The notes beneath the pieces are model-generated. The model was not told where the DNA came from. It did no database searches and saw only the letters and a list, made by a program, of their open reading frames with translations. Below, piece after piece: positions 30,978 to 39,185 of a stretch of 43,943 nt of DNA. The stretch lies in assembly GCA_021371875.1 (NCBI GenBank), contig JAJFVH010000103.1, forward strand, positions 1 through 43,943. Direction: 5' to 3'. The stretch is from Bacteroidales bacterium (GTDB taxonomy: Bacteria > Bacteroidota > Bacteroidia > Bacteroidales > Paludibacteraceae). Positions within the stretch are counted from its first letter, which is position 1, and every line of letters starts with the position of its first letter. Position numbers and translations under genes: made by a program.

Positions 30978-33140
30978 ATGAAACGCTCATTAATTCTTCT
31001 TTGTGGACTTTGTCTGCAAACTTTTTCTTCGTTTTCGCAAACCTGCTCCAAAACAGGGGAATATAATTTCAAACCATTTCGAACTCCAGTTTGCCTGGAA
31101 GTAGCCGACAAAAGAGCCGATTCTATTTTATCGTTGATGACGCTCGACGAAAAAATAGAAATGATTGGCGGTCATAATTCCTTCTTTACAAAGGGATATG
31201 AAAAATACAATATCCCTGCATTTTATTTTTCGGATGCAACCCAGGGAGTTCATATCCGTAAAAACCTGGATAACTCAACTGAAAAATCCACCGCCTTCCC
31301 TTGCCCGCTTGCGCTTACCGCCACATGGAACCCGGCATTGGCTGGCAACTATGCAAAAAGTATCGGGGAAGAATGCCGTGCCAACAATGTAGCTGTTTTG
31401 TTAGGTCCGGGATTGAATATTTACCGCGTATCGCAAAATGGCCGGAATTTTGAATTCTTCGGCGAAGATCCGTTTCTGGTAGCCCGCATGGTTGAAAACT
31501 ACGTGGTGGGGATGCAAAGTACCGGGACGATTACCACTCTGAAACATTTTTTATGCAACAACACCGATTTCCATCGCCGCCGCACCAATTCTGTAGTCGA
31601 CGAAAGAGCCATCCACGAAATCTATCTGCCCGGTTTTAAAGCAGGCGTTGATGCCGGTGCACTATCGGTTATGACTTCGTATAATCAGGTAAACGGCCAA
31701 TGGGCCGGCCAAAGCGATTACGTGATTAACCAGTTGCTTAAAAAGGAACTCGGCTTTAAAGGTTTTGTGATGACCGATTGGTGGTCGGTGTACGATCCTG
31801 AAAAAACAATAAAATCCGGACAAGACCTTGAAATGCCGGGTGGTGGAAATCCCGGCGATCCCCAATTCCAAGAAATGGGCGATACTTACCTATTGACCAA
31901 TGCTGCCAGATTAGTAAAAGAAGGCAAAGTCACCGAAGCCGAAATCAATGCGATGGTTAAAAATATTATGCGTGGTTTTATAGCGATGGGACTTTATGAC
32001 CGTCCGGTGCAGGATAAAAGTTATCTGTCCAAATATCCCGAACATGAAAAAGTGGCCTTACAAACTGCCCGCGAAGGCATCGTGTTGTTGCGCAACGAAA
32101 AAAACATCCTGCCACTTTCCGACAAAGCAAAGAAAAACATACTTGTGGTTGGAAAATATGTAGAAAACATAGCCCGCGGTTTGGGATCGGCTGAAGTATT
32201 GGGATACGACAATATCACCATGATCGATGCTTTACGTGCGGAATTCGGACCGAAGGTTGTGTATGCAAAAACGCCTACCGACGAACAAATTAAGGCGGCA
32301 AGTTTCGTAGTGGTAAGCGTAGGTACCAGCGATAGCGAAGGTTGGGACAGGCCGTTTGAACTTCCCGCCGAAAGCAACGCATTGGTTGAAAATGTAGCTA
32401 AACAGAATAGCAATATGGTGGTAGTGGTAAACACCGGTGGAGGTGTAAAAATGACCGATTGGAACAACAAAGTGCCTGCCATTATTTATGCATGGTATGG
32501 CGGGCAAAACGGATATACCGCTTTAGCCGAAGTTTTATCGGGGAAAACCAATCCTTCGGGGAAATTACCTATCAGCATTGAGAAAAAATTTGAGGATTCA
32601 CCCGGAGCCGACTATATTCCGGCAGGAATGAGCCTTTACACCGGTTGGCAAGGCGATTATATTGCTCCTAAAATTCCCGTTTTCGACATTAACTACAAAG
32701 AAGGCATTTTTGTGGGTTACCGCTGGTACGAATCTAAAAAAATTGAACCGCTTTATCCTTTTGGCTTCGGTTTATCGTACACTACTTTCGAATATAGCAA
32801 CCTGCATGTGTCCAGCCCGGAGATAAACAAAACTGAAGGTGTAACCGTAGAATTCGACTTAAAAAACACGGGGAAAAAAGGTGGAGCGGAAGTAGCCCAA
32901 CTTTACGTTCAGGAACTAAATTCGTCTGTCGAACGCCCTGTAAAAGAGCTGAAATCATTCGCAAAAATAGAGCTGCAACCAGGTGAAACCAAAAAAGTTA
33001 CGTTGCATTTAAAAAGTAATGATTTCTCTTATTGGGATGTAAAATCACATGGCTGGGTGGTAGAAACCGGTAATTACAATCTCTTGCTCGGTTCCGCATC
33101 GAACAATATCAAACAAAGCGGAAAAGTGACGATCAAATAG
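30978..33140 (+). CDS. Glycoside hydrolase family 3 beta-glucosidase
   Basis: 720 residues. Signal peptide about 1-21. The GH3 N-terminal barrel (about 45-330) holds GPGLNIYR, the conserved GRNFEFFGEDP (155-165), the Lys-His pair 189-190 (TLKHFLCN) and the nucleophile Asp267 in GFVMTDWWSVYDP. The C-terminal alpha/beta sandwich (about 375-590) and an Fn3-like domain (about 640-710, VTVEFDLKNTGKKGGAEVAQLYV) complete the usual three-domain plan. It probably hydrolyses beta-linked oligosaccharides in the periplasm or at the surface. It is the last large gene of the carbohydrate group. Confidence 0.93.
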   Translation: MKRSLILLCGLCLQTFSSFSQTCSKTGEYNFKPFRTPVCLEVADKRADSILSLMTLDEKIEMIGGHNSFFTKGYEKYNIPAFYFSDATQGVHIRKNLDNSTEKSTAFPCPLALTATWNPALAGNYAKSIGEECRANNVAVLLGPGLNIYRVSQNGRNFEFFGEDPFLVARMVENYVVGMQSTGTITTLKHFLCNNTDFHRRRTNSVVDERAIHEIYLPGFKAGVDAGALSVMTSYNQVNGQWAGQSDYVINQLLKKELGFKGFVMTDWWSVYDPEKTIKSGQDLEMPGGGNPGDPQFQEMGDTYLLTNAARLVKEGKVTEAEINAMVKNIMRGFIAMGLYDRPVQDKSYLSKYPEHEKVALQTAREGIVLLRNEKNILPLSDKAKKNILVVGKYVENIARGLGSAEVLGYDNITMIDALRAEFGPKVVYAKTPTDEQIKAASFVVVSVGTSDSEGWDRPFELPAESNALVENVAKQNSNMVVVVNTGGGVKMTDWNNKVPAIIYAWYGGQNGYTALAEVLSGKTNPSGKLPISIEKKFEDSPGADYIPAGMSLYTGWQGDYIAPKIPVFDINYKEGIFVGYRWYESKKIEPLYPFGFGLSYTTFEYSNLHVSSPEINKTEGVTVEFDLKNTGKKGGAEVAQLYVQELNSSVERPVKELKSFAKIELQPGETKKVTLHLKSNDFSYWDVKSHGWVVETGNYNLLLGSASNNIKQSGKVTIK

Positions 33141-33283
33141 TTTACCTATACGAATACGAAATAGTAAAGAAAAATCCCGAAGCTTATAAATATAAAAAGA
33201 GTAGCAATCTTAATGATTTATAAGTTGTTGCAAAGGGAAAAATCTCTGAATAGATAAAAACAACCATTTTAAAAACTAAGATC

Positions 33284-33388
33284 ATGTCAAAATCAATGGA
33301 TGCGAAAAAAACCGCAAAAAAAGAACCTCTTAAAACTCCCAAAGAAAAAAAAGAGGAAAAGAGAGAAAAGAAACAGAAAAAAAGCTGA
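33284..33388 (+). CDS. Small lysine-rich protein (34 residues)
   Basis: ATG at 33284, stop TGA at 33386-33388. The sequence starts MSKSMDAKKTAKKEPLKTPK and ends in an extremely Lys/Glu-rich stretch (EKKEEKREKKQKK). Short proteins of this MSKSMD...KKE-type are annotated as hypothetical in several Bacteroidota, as far as I recall, which argues for a real gene. It has its own terminator at 33425. It may bind nucleic acid or ribosomes by charge; no function is claimed. The overlapping 89-residue frame from 33300 lacks coding character. Confidence 0.65.
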   Translation: MSKSMDAKKTAKKEPLKTPKEKKEEKREKKQKKS

Positions 33389-33424
33389 TCCTTTATTCTG
33401 CAATTTCAGATTATATCCTTTAAG

Positions 33425-33468
33425 CTCCGGGGTCTCCCTCTCGAAAGGAGAAACCGGAGTGTCTTTTT
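33425..33468 (+). terminator. Terminator after the small lysine-rich gene
   Basis: CTCCGG (33425-33430) and CCGGAG (33454-33459) enclose an inner CTCC/GGAG stem, followed by TGTCTTTTT. Confidence 0.7.
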
Positions 33469-33694
33469 GCGGGAATTCTAACGTTTACCGGAAACCGAAA
33501 CCTTTTAAATTCAGACCGTGGCAAACAGGAATATCTAATCGGCCAAATGGGCAAGAAAATTTTCGATAATCTGAAAAATATATCTGCTTTTGATCAATCA
33601 AACAGAGGCAATTCATAAATTTATTATTGAAATGAAACGAGTCCTGTTTTTTTTGGGACGAGTTCCATACGACCATTAAAAACAATTATTTACA
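33469..33694. other. Intergenic stretch before the epimerase gene
   Basis: No gene or strong regulatory motif is recognised. Frames here are short and lack coding character. Confidence 0.5.
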
Positions 33695-34696
33695 ATGAAA
33701 GTATTATTTATAGGCGGGACGGGCAATATCAGTTCGGCATGTTCGGAACTGTCCATCGGACGCGGTATGGATTTATATCATATAAACCGGGGCAAAAGTG
33801 CCGGTATTCACAATGTAGAAGGAGCTAAAACTATCATTGCGGATATTCGTAATTTTAATGAAACAAAAAAAGCGATTGAAGGGCAGCATTTCGATGCAGT
33901 AGTCGATTTTATAGCTTTCGAACCGGAACACATACAGAATGACATCAAATTATTCACCGGCAAAACCGATCAGTTTGTATTTATCAGTTCGGCATCGGCA
34001 TACCAGACTCCTCCCGAAAAGCTGCCTGTAACCGAAGAAACACCGTTGGAAAATCCTATTTGGGAATATTCCCAAAATAAGATTGCCTGCGAAAGCCTGT
34101 TAAAAGACGAGCATAAAAGAAACGGATTTCCATACACCATCATTCGCCCTTCGCATACCTACAGCAAAACCCTGATTCCGATGGAAGGCGGCTATACCGT
34201 ATTACATCGCATGCTGAAAGGGTTGCCCGTGGTGGTGCATGGCGATGGAACTTCTATTTGGACACTTACACACCATAAGGATTTTGCAGTTGGATTGGTT
34301 GGATTGCTGGGAAACAAGGATGCCATCAACGAAGCATTCCATATTACCTCGGATGAATGGTTATCGTGGAACAGCATCTTTACCATTATGGCTGCCGAAT
34401 TAGGAGTAACTCCTCATTTGGTGCATGTTCCGTCGGACTTGATAGCCCGGTACGACAAGCGGATTGGCGATAGTTTGCTGGGCGATAAGGCTCATAGTAT
34501 GATTTTCGACAATGCAAAAATCCGCAAATTTGTACCCGATTTCAATCCGCAGATTTCATTCCGTCAAGGTGCGAAAGAAATTGTAAAATGGTACAAGGAA
34601 AACACGATAAACAAAGAACCAGACGAACATATCAATAATTTTATGGATAAAATTATTCAGGATTTACGGGAAGCAAAATTCTTAAAATCACTTTAA
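33695..34696 (+). CDS. NAD-dependent epimerase/reductase, extended SDR family
   Basis: 333 residues. The N-terminal dinucleotide-binding motif is VLFIGGTGNISSA (3-15); the catalytic region has SSASAYQ (Ser) and the YxxxK motif in EYSQNKIACE. The middle part includes TIIRPSHTYS and VVVHGDGTSIWTLTHHKDFAVG, typical of the SDR_a family acting on nucleotide sugars, and related to isoflavone-reductase-like or CSP41-like proteins. Substrate unknown. A strong bidirectional terminator separates it from the convergent gene. Confidence 0.83.
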   Translation: MKVLFIGGTGNISSACSELSIGRGMDLYHINRGKSAGIHNVEGAKTIIADIRNFNETKKAIEGQHFDAVVDFIAFEPEHIQNDIKLFTGKTDQFVFISSASAYQTPPEKLPVTEETPLENPIWEYSQNKIACESLLKDEHKRNGFPYTIIRPSHTYSKTLIPMEGGYTVLHRMLKGLPVVVHGDGTSIWTLTHHKDFAVGLVGLLGNKDAINEAFHITSDEWLSWNSIFTIMAAELGVTPHLVHVPSDLIARYDKRIGDSLLGDKAHSMIFDNAKIRKFVPDFNPQISFRQGAKEIVKWYKENTINKEPDEHINNFMDKIIQDLREAKFLKSL

Positions 34697-34735
34697 TTCC
34701 AAACAAAAATTTTATTCATCAAAAAAACTGAAACG

Positions 34736-34780
34736 AGGTGTAAAGGTCAAAATTCAGCCTATATCTCGACCTTTACACCT
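34736..34780. terminator. Bidirectional hairpin between convergent genes
   Basis: AGGTGTAAAGGTC (34736-34748) pairs exactly with 34768-34780 across a 19-base loop. It overlaps the last codons of the minus-strand gene. Confidence 0.65.
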
Positions 34781-35617
34781 ATAATTCTCAAAAAACGTAT
34801 TTGTCGAAAGCTGATCTCCAAACATTTTGATTAATTGCCTTGAATAGACAGCTTGCACACTTTCGTTTTGCCGCAACAAACTTTTAAATCCCCAAAGATG
34901 AATTACGGTATCATTCGATAAAGAAAACGGATCGGTTATCAAATAGTTTACCGGTAGGCCGTGGTGATTGGCACATATCGAGAGCAGCCTTTGTTCGGCA
35001 AAAACCATTTGGGAAACAAATTCCTCAGGCTTCTCCGTATTATGAAACATAAATTGTTTCGATTCGTTCAGATAGAAAGTTTTAAATGATTCATCCCTGA
35101 TATACAAAAAAGCGGTATTCGAAGCTAATGTTTTCCAATTATAGAATTCGGGAAATTTAAAATTTCCGGGTCGTTTTAATAACGAAGAGTCCAGGTAAAC
35201 ATCTGGGCTCAGGTTCTCTGTATGTAAAGCCGCTATGGGAGACTTTTCCAATAACTCATGGATCGAACGTATAACGATAAGATCAATATCAAGCATTACA
35301 CACGGGGCAGCCTGCGCTTCCAGGGCTATTAACTTTCCTGCCGCCCAGAATATTTCAGGATCAATCGGATAGTCATTATTTTCAAGTATGTCCGTATTTA
35401 TGCCACCATTCCACAGATTGAGCAAATCATGTGCTTTGATAAATTCATATCCCCGGTTATCGGTATAGAGTTTTATCGTCCCGTTATATTTTTGCCACAT
35501 CAAAGCCGAAATAACCATGGTCAGTATTTCGGCATCATTCATATCGAAGCTGTTACCGCTCGCAGCAATGGGTTTCGTCCATAAAACATGGAATGCCGGA
35601 TAGGAAAGTTGACACAT
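34754..35617 (-). CDS. Glycosyltransferase-like (GT-A, DxD) protein
   Basis: 287 residues, no signal peptide. APCVMLDIDLIVIRSIHELL near residues 104-123 has the DxD metal-binding motif expected of nucleotide-sugar-dependent GT-A enzymes; NTAFLYIRDESF and FAEQRLLSICANHHGLPVNYL further along resemble parts of GT8/GT32-like or capsular mannosyltransferase-like proteins. The overall pattern suggests a Bacteroidota-specific transferase family that I cannot name with certainty. The start is 7 bases after the stop of the upstream gene at 35625-36062, so they form a two-gene operon. Confidence 0.6.
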   Translation of the reverse strand: MCQLSYPAFHVLWTKPIAASGNSFDMNDAEILTMVISALMWQKYNGTIKLYTDNRGYEFIKAHDLLNLWNGGINTDILENNDYPIDPEIFWAAGKLIALEAQAAPCVMLDIDLIVIRSIHELLEKSPIAALHTENLSPDVYLDSSLLKRPGNFKFPEFYNWKTLASNTAFLYIRDESFKTFYLNESKQFMFHNTEKPEEFVSQMVFAEQRLLSICANHHGLPVNYLITDPFSLSNDTVIHLWGFKSLLRQNESVQAVYSRQLIKMFGDQLSTNTFFENYRCKGRDIG

Positions 35618-35624
35618 ATTGTTT

Positions 35625-36062
35625 TTATAATAATCCGATTAAATGACCACCAACAATACCAGCATTATGGACAGCCAATTTGAATCCCGTTGTTTTGTTA
35701 GCATAAGCGCCTGAATCCTGATTCTCATCGAAACTATCCATTTCGGGCAGGGCAATTTGTAATAAACCGAACATATCTTCATCGATAAAGCAAAAGCGGG
35801 CTTGTAATTTCAGAAACCGGTACAAAACAAAATTATTCGTTTTTCGGTAATCTTCAAGCAATTCAAAAAACAAGTTCAAATTATACTCCAATAGGCTATA
35901 ACTGAGCTTCTCGTTGTCACAATAGGCTTTCAAATGTTTTTTGCTGCTTTCGAAATCTTTGGAACAGATTATCACATCCTTTACCAATGCAACAATAAAA
36001 TGCTGCATAACAACGGAAACTTTGGGACTGTTGTTTGTTGTGAAACCTGATTTGTTTTGCAT
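35625..36062 (-). CDS. Hypothetical protein paired with the glycosyltransferase-like gene
   Basis: 145 residues from the ATG at 36062 (MQNKSGFTTNN). A TTG start at 36110 is rejected because it falls inside the -7 box at 36108-36115. Mostly alpha-helical (VALVKDVIICSKDFESSKKHL, YSLLEYNLNLFFELLEDYR). The C-terminus is unusual: hydrophobic and Gly-rich, ending VHNAGIVGGHLIGLL. That tail could be a membrane-active or modified peptide, but there is no other sign of a peptide maturation system. I do not recognise the family. It is 7 bases from the glycosyltransferase-like gene. Confidence 0.6.
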   Translation of the reverse strand: MQNKSGFTTNNSPKVSVVMQHFIVALVKDVIICSKDFESSKKHLKAYCDNEKLSYSLLEYNLNLFFELLEDYRKTNNFVLYRFLKLQARFCFIDEDMFGLLQIALPEMDSFDENQDSGAYANKTTGFKLAVHNAGIVGGHLIGLL

Positions 36063-36107
36063 TGCTGATTTTTCTGAGAAAATATTGAATATTTGATTTA
36101 AGTCCTG

Positions 36108-36115
36108 CAAATATA
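36108..36115 (-). promoter_or_regulatory. -7 box for the minus-strand pair 36062-34754
   Basis: On the minus strand this reads TATATTTG, a perfect TAnnTTTG match. RNA would start near 36101, about 40 bases before the ATG at 36062. Confidence 0.55.
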
Positions 36116-36208
36116 CGGGTTTGTTGTTTATTTCCCATTGAAGTTCAGCTAAAATTAATTACAAATGCAATATGCCAGGTTAGAAGGATAAGAATAGAGC
36201 ATTCCCAT

Positions 36209-36238
36209 ACTCACGGGTGACTCAGCCATCCCGTGAGT
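36209..36238. repeat. Palindromic repeat
   Basis: ACTCACGGG (36209-36217) and CCCGTGAGT (36230-36238), a perfect 9-base inverted repeat with a 12-base loop, between the tRNA-Arg gene and the upstream end of the minus-strand pair. It may be a dispersed repeat or a terminator of the tRNA transcript (no T run). Confidence 0.55.
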
Positions 36239-36376
36239 TACTACTAAAATTCAATTTATAGATGGTATAAATTTTTGTTCGTATTCAAACATTGTTACAA
36301 TTAGTACGCTTTCTGGTCAGTTTGAGGAAATGAAAAACGCAATTATCAAATCAATGACAATTGCGTTTAATACTTG

Positions 36377-36450
36377 TGACCCCGTCGGGATTCTAACCCG
36401 AGACCTTCAGAACCGGAATCTGACGTTCTATACAGCTGAACTACGGAGCC
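36377..36450 (-). tRNA. tRNA-Arg (anticodon CCG)
   Basis: On the minus strand it starts GGCTCCG and ends CGGGGTC plus discriminator A, with a complete acceptor stem (two G-T pairs). D arm GTTCAGCTGTATAGAAC; anticodon stem TCAGA/TCTGA with loop TTCCGGT, giving anticodon CCG for codon CGG; T arm CTCGGGTTAGAATCCCGA. CCA is not encoded. A TATCTTTG -7 box on the minus strand lies at 36468-36475. Confidence 0.92.
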
Positions 36451-36467
36451 GTTGCATTTTGCGGTTG

Positions 36468-36475
36468 CAAAGATA
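36468..36475 (-). promoter_or_regulatory. -7 box of the tRNA-Arg gene
   Basis: Minus strand TATCTTTG, a TAnnTTTG match; RNA would start about 10 bases before the mature tRNA 5' end. Confidence 0.5.
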
Positions 36476-36503
36476 ACAATTTTTCCGTTTCAGACAATAA
36501 GCG

Positions 36504-37184
36504 TCAATCTCTGCGGCCTAAAAAAATCATGATATAATATACCAGTGTCGCCAACGAACCCAATGCAGCTACTACATAAGTATAAGCGGCAGTTTTCAGA
36601 GCATCTTTGGCAGGTTCCTGAGTTTCGTAATTAGTGATACCGGCATTGCTCAACCAAGCCAAAGCACGACTGCTGGCGTTAATTTCGACCGGCAAAGTTA
36701 TAAAGCTGAAGAGTGTGGTAATGGCAAATAAAATAATCCCGGCCAACAACAATTGCGGAAACGAGTTGACAAAAATAATCCCGGCCAAAAGCACCCATTG
36801 CATCCAATTTGAAGCAAAGCTAACCACCGGCACTAATTTCGAACGCAGGGTAAGCGGCGCATAAGCGGTAGCATGTTGCACGGCATGCCCACACTCATGA
36901 GCGGCAATGGCAGCGGCAGCTACCGAGTTCGACGAATAAACTCCTTCACTCAGGTTAACTGTTTTGCTAAGCGGATTGTAATGGTCGGTTAATTGACCCG
37001 ATGTGGAAATAACCTGAACATCATAAATCCCGTGATCGTGCAGCATTTTTTCAGCGACCTGTTTTCCAGTCATCCCGTAAGGAATGGGAATTTTAGAATA
37101 CTTTTTAAATTTTGATTGTAAACTGGACGAAATAATCCAGCTTATTAAAGCAAAAATACCAAAAATAATATAACCAATATACAT
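36504..37184 (-). CDS. YugP-type zinc metallopeptidase (membrane)
   Basis: 226 residues. N-terminal membrane helix (about 3-21); the zinc-binding motif HECGH at 96-100 within AAAIAAHECGHAVQHA; then two to three more membrane helices (about 128-165, 200-222). ALTLRSKLVP and LPVEINASSRALAWL are typical of the YugP (DUF2268/PF04298) family of membrane-embedded neutral peptidases. The physiological substrate is unknown. Confidence 0.9.
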   Translation of the reverse strand: MYIGYIIFGIFALISWIISSSLQSKFKKYSKIPIPYGMTGKQVAEKMLHDHGIYDVQVISTSGQLTDHYNPLSKTVNLSEGVYSSNSVAAAAIAAHECGHAVQHATAYAPLTLRSKLVPVVSFASNWMQWVLLAGIIFVNSFPQLLLAGIILFAITTLFSFITLPVEINASSRALAWLSNAGITNYETQEPAKDALKTAAYTYVVAALGSLATLVYYIMIFLGRRD

Positions 37185-37340
37185 AATTTTCTTGTTTAAA
37201 ATTTATGAATTCAATCAGTCAAAATCCCTGCCAAAAGACAATATGTCAGAGTAGCCTACCCAAGCGCATCCAAAGAAGGGGGTGTAAAAGAAACAACTCG
37301 CTATCACAAAATCACTCATCACCTGCACGCCGCACGAATT

Positions 37341-37369
37341 CTCCCCCTTTGAGGGAGTTAGAGGGGACT
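37341..37369. repeat. Palindromic repeat downstream of purA
   Basis: CTCCCCCTTTGAGGGAG followed by TTAGAGGGGACT. Same layout as the repeat inside the BT4734-like gene at 17951. It lies against the 3' end of purA and may act as its terminator. Confidence 0.6.
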
Positions 37370-37371
37370 GC

Positions 37372-38640
37372 CTAATCTACGTATCTCACAATGGTTTGCT
37401 CTCTATCTGGTCCAACCGAAACAATTTTAATGGGAACTTCGAGTTCTTCTTCCAAAAAACTGAGGTAAGCATTGAATTCTTCGGGAAATTCATCTTCCGA
37501 TTGCATTTTTGTCATGTCGGTTTTCCATCCCTGCATCTCCACATACACAGGTTCGGCGCCATCGTTCAGGTCGTAAGGGAATTGTTCGGTTTCTGCGCCG
37601 TCGATTTTATAAGCCACACAAGCTTTAATGGTATCAAAACCATCCATCACATCGCTTTTCATCATAATCAGCTGCGTTACGCCGTTAATCATCACAGCAT
37701 ATTTAAGCGCTACCAAATCGACCCAGCCACAACGACGCGGACGACCTGTCACCGACCCGAATTCATAACCGATTTTACGCATGGTATCGCCCGTTTCGTC
37801 GAACAGTTCGGTCGGGAACGGCCCACTACCCACACGGGTACAATAGGCTTTGAAAATTCCGTACACTTCACCGATATTGCGGGGAGCAACCCCGAGACCG
37901 GTACAAGCTCCGGCACAGATAGTACTGGAGGAAGTTACAAAAGGATAAGATCCGAAATCGATATCGAGCATGGTACCCTGGGCGCCTTCGGCAAGTACTT
38001 TTTTCCCGGCTTTCAATGCATTGTTCACAAAATGCTCACTGTCGATCAATTCGAAACGTTTGATACATTCGATACCTTCGAACCAGGCTTTCTCCAATTC
38101 GGGAAGGTTGTATTCAAAATCGTACTGTTTCAGTATTTCTTTATGACGTTCGACGGCAGCGTTGTATTTTTCTTCAAAATTGTGAAGGATGTCACCCACA
38201 CGCACGCCATTCCGGCTCACTTTATCGGTGTAAGTCGGTCCGATACCTTTACCGGTTGTCCCGATTTTACCAGAACCTTTGGCCGATTCGTAAGCGGCAT
38301 CGAGCAAACGGTGAGTAGGGAGAATCAGATGTGCTTTTTTAGATATTTTAAGCCGTTCGGTAAGTGGGTGTCCCGAAACTTCGAGGGCTTCAATTTCGGC
38401 TTTGAACAAAGCTGGATCGAGCACCACACCGTTGCCGATAATATTTACTTTGCCTCCTTGAAAAATACCGGACGGAATAGAGCGAAGTACAAATTTATTA
38501 CCTTCAAATTCGAGCGTATGACCAGCATTCGGGCCTCCCTGAAAACGGGTAACCAAATCGTAACCGGGAGTCAAAACATCGACCACCTTTCCTTTTCCTT
38601 CATCACCCCACTGGAGGCCTAACAAAACATCTACTTTCAT
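37372..38640 (-). CDS. purA: Adenylosuccinate synthetase
   Basis: 422 residues, normal length. P-loop-like GTP motif GDEGKGK at 12-18 in LQWGDEGKGKVVDVL; IMP/aspartate-site segments FQGGPNAGHTL, TTGKGIGPTYTDK, QGTMLDIDFGSYPFVTSS, GRPRRCGWVDL and the C-terminal SVGPDREQTI. It converts IMP, GTP and aspartate to adenylosuccinate, the first step to AMP. It is downstream of a Fur-family gene on the same strand (40 bases), so they are probably co-transcribed from the promoter at 39157-39164. Confidence 0.97.
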   Translation of the reverse strand: MKVDVLLGLQWGDEGKGKVVDVLTPGYDLVTRFQGGPNAGHTLEFEGNKFVLRSIPSGIFQGGKVNIIGNGVVLDPALFKAEIEALEVSGHPLTERLKISKKAHLILPTHRLLDAAYESAKGSGKIGTTGKGIGPTYTDKVSRNGVRVGDILHNFEEKYNAAVERHKEILKQYDFEYNLPELEKAWFEGIECIKRFELIDSEHFVNNALKAGKKVLAEGAQGTMLDIDFGSYPFVTSSSTICAGACTGLGVAPRNIGEVYGIFKAYCTRVGSGPFPTELFDETGDTMRKIGYEFGSVTGRPRRCGWVDLVALKYAVMINGVTQLIMMKSDVMDGFDTIKACVAYKIDGAETEQFPYDLNDGAEPVYVEMQGWKTDMTKMQSEDEFPEEFNAYLSFLEEELEVPIKIVSVGPDREQTIVRYVD

Positions 38641-38680
38641 CGAGTTTATATATGTTGAATAATTAAATTTTCAAATAATA

Positions 38681-39136
38681 TCATGATTTCTTTCTTACAT
38701 TTTTACATTTATTGCAAAGCCCGTATAAATAAAGCGAATAGTGTGTTATTTCAAAACTCGCGAAATTTTTAGCCTGAATTGTCGTGCGAATCTTCTTGTC
38801 CGAGAATTCTTTCACGGCGCCACATTTTGAGCACACCAAATGGTGATGAATAGAATTACCGAAAGTTTTTTCGAATTGGGCAGTCTGACCTACAAATGGG
38901 TGTTTTACAATTAAACTGCAATCGAGCAAAAGCTCAAGCGTGTTGTAAATCGTTGCCAGGCTCACGCGATAATCTTTTTGCATGGCATTATATAAAAGCT
39001 CGGCATCAAAATGTCCCTCATGCAAATATATATGTTCAAGAATCGCATATCGTTCAGGAGTTTTACGATGTTGCTTTTTTTTAAGATATTCGGTAAAAAC
39101 ATCTCTGATTATTTCGTATGAATTATCTTCTCTCAT
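38681..39136 (-). CDS. Fur family transcriptional regulator
   Basis: 151 residues. N-terminal winged helix (about 10-80; TPERYAILEHIYLHEGHFDAELLYNAM, VSLATIYNTLELL) and C-terminal metal-binding dimer domain with HHHLVC and two CxxC pairs: Cys102/Cys105 and Cys141/Cys144 (structural zinc). Ferric-uptake, zinc or peroxide (PerR) sensing cannot be separated by eye. It is transcribed with purA. Confidence 0.9.
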   Translation of the reverse strand: MREDNSYEIIRDVFTEYLKKKQHRKTPERYAILEHIYLHEGHFDAELLYNAMQKDYRVSLATIYNTLELLLDCSLIVKHPFVGQTAQFEKTFGNSIHHHLVCSKCGAVKEFSDKKIRTTIQAKNFASFEITHYSLYLYGLCNKCKNVRKKS

Positions 39137-39156
39137 TATTTGCTCCTGATGACTTA

Positions 39157-39164
39157 CAAAAGTA
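39157..39164 (-). promoter_or_regulatory. -7 box for the fur-purA transcript
   Basis: Minus strand TACTTTTG, a perfect TAnnTTTG match, about 20 bases upstream of the Fur-family start codon. Confidence 0.55.
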
Positions 39165-39185
39165 CAACTTTTTATGCTATTTTTC

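Noticed and set aside
33300-33569. 89-codon open frame starting inside the lysine-rich small gene
   Set aside because: Runs out of frame across the small gene and its terminator hairpin; the MSKSMD frame at 33284 is the better gene.
36014-36062. SPKVSVVM near the start of the 35625-36062 gene, recalling family 2 glycosyltransferases
   Set aside because: The usual PVYN and DDGS continuation is missing and the rest is helical; treated as coincidence.
37396-38622. 408-codon open frame on the plus strand opposite purA
   Set aside because: It is exactly antisense to the well-conserved purA gene; its translation is Phe/His-rich with no recognisable domain, as expected for a shadow frame.
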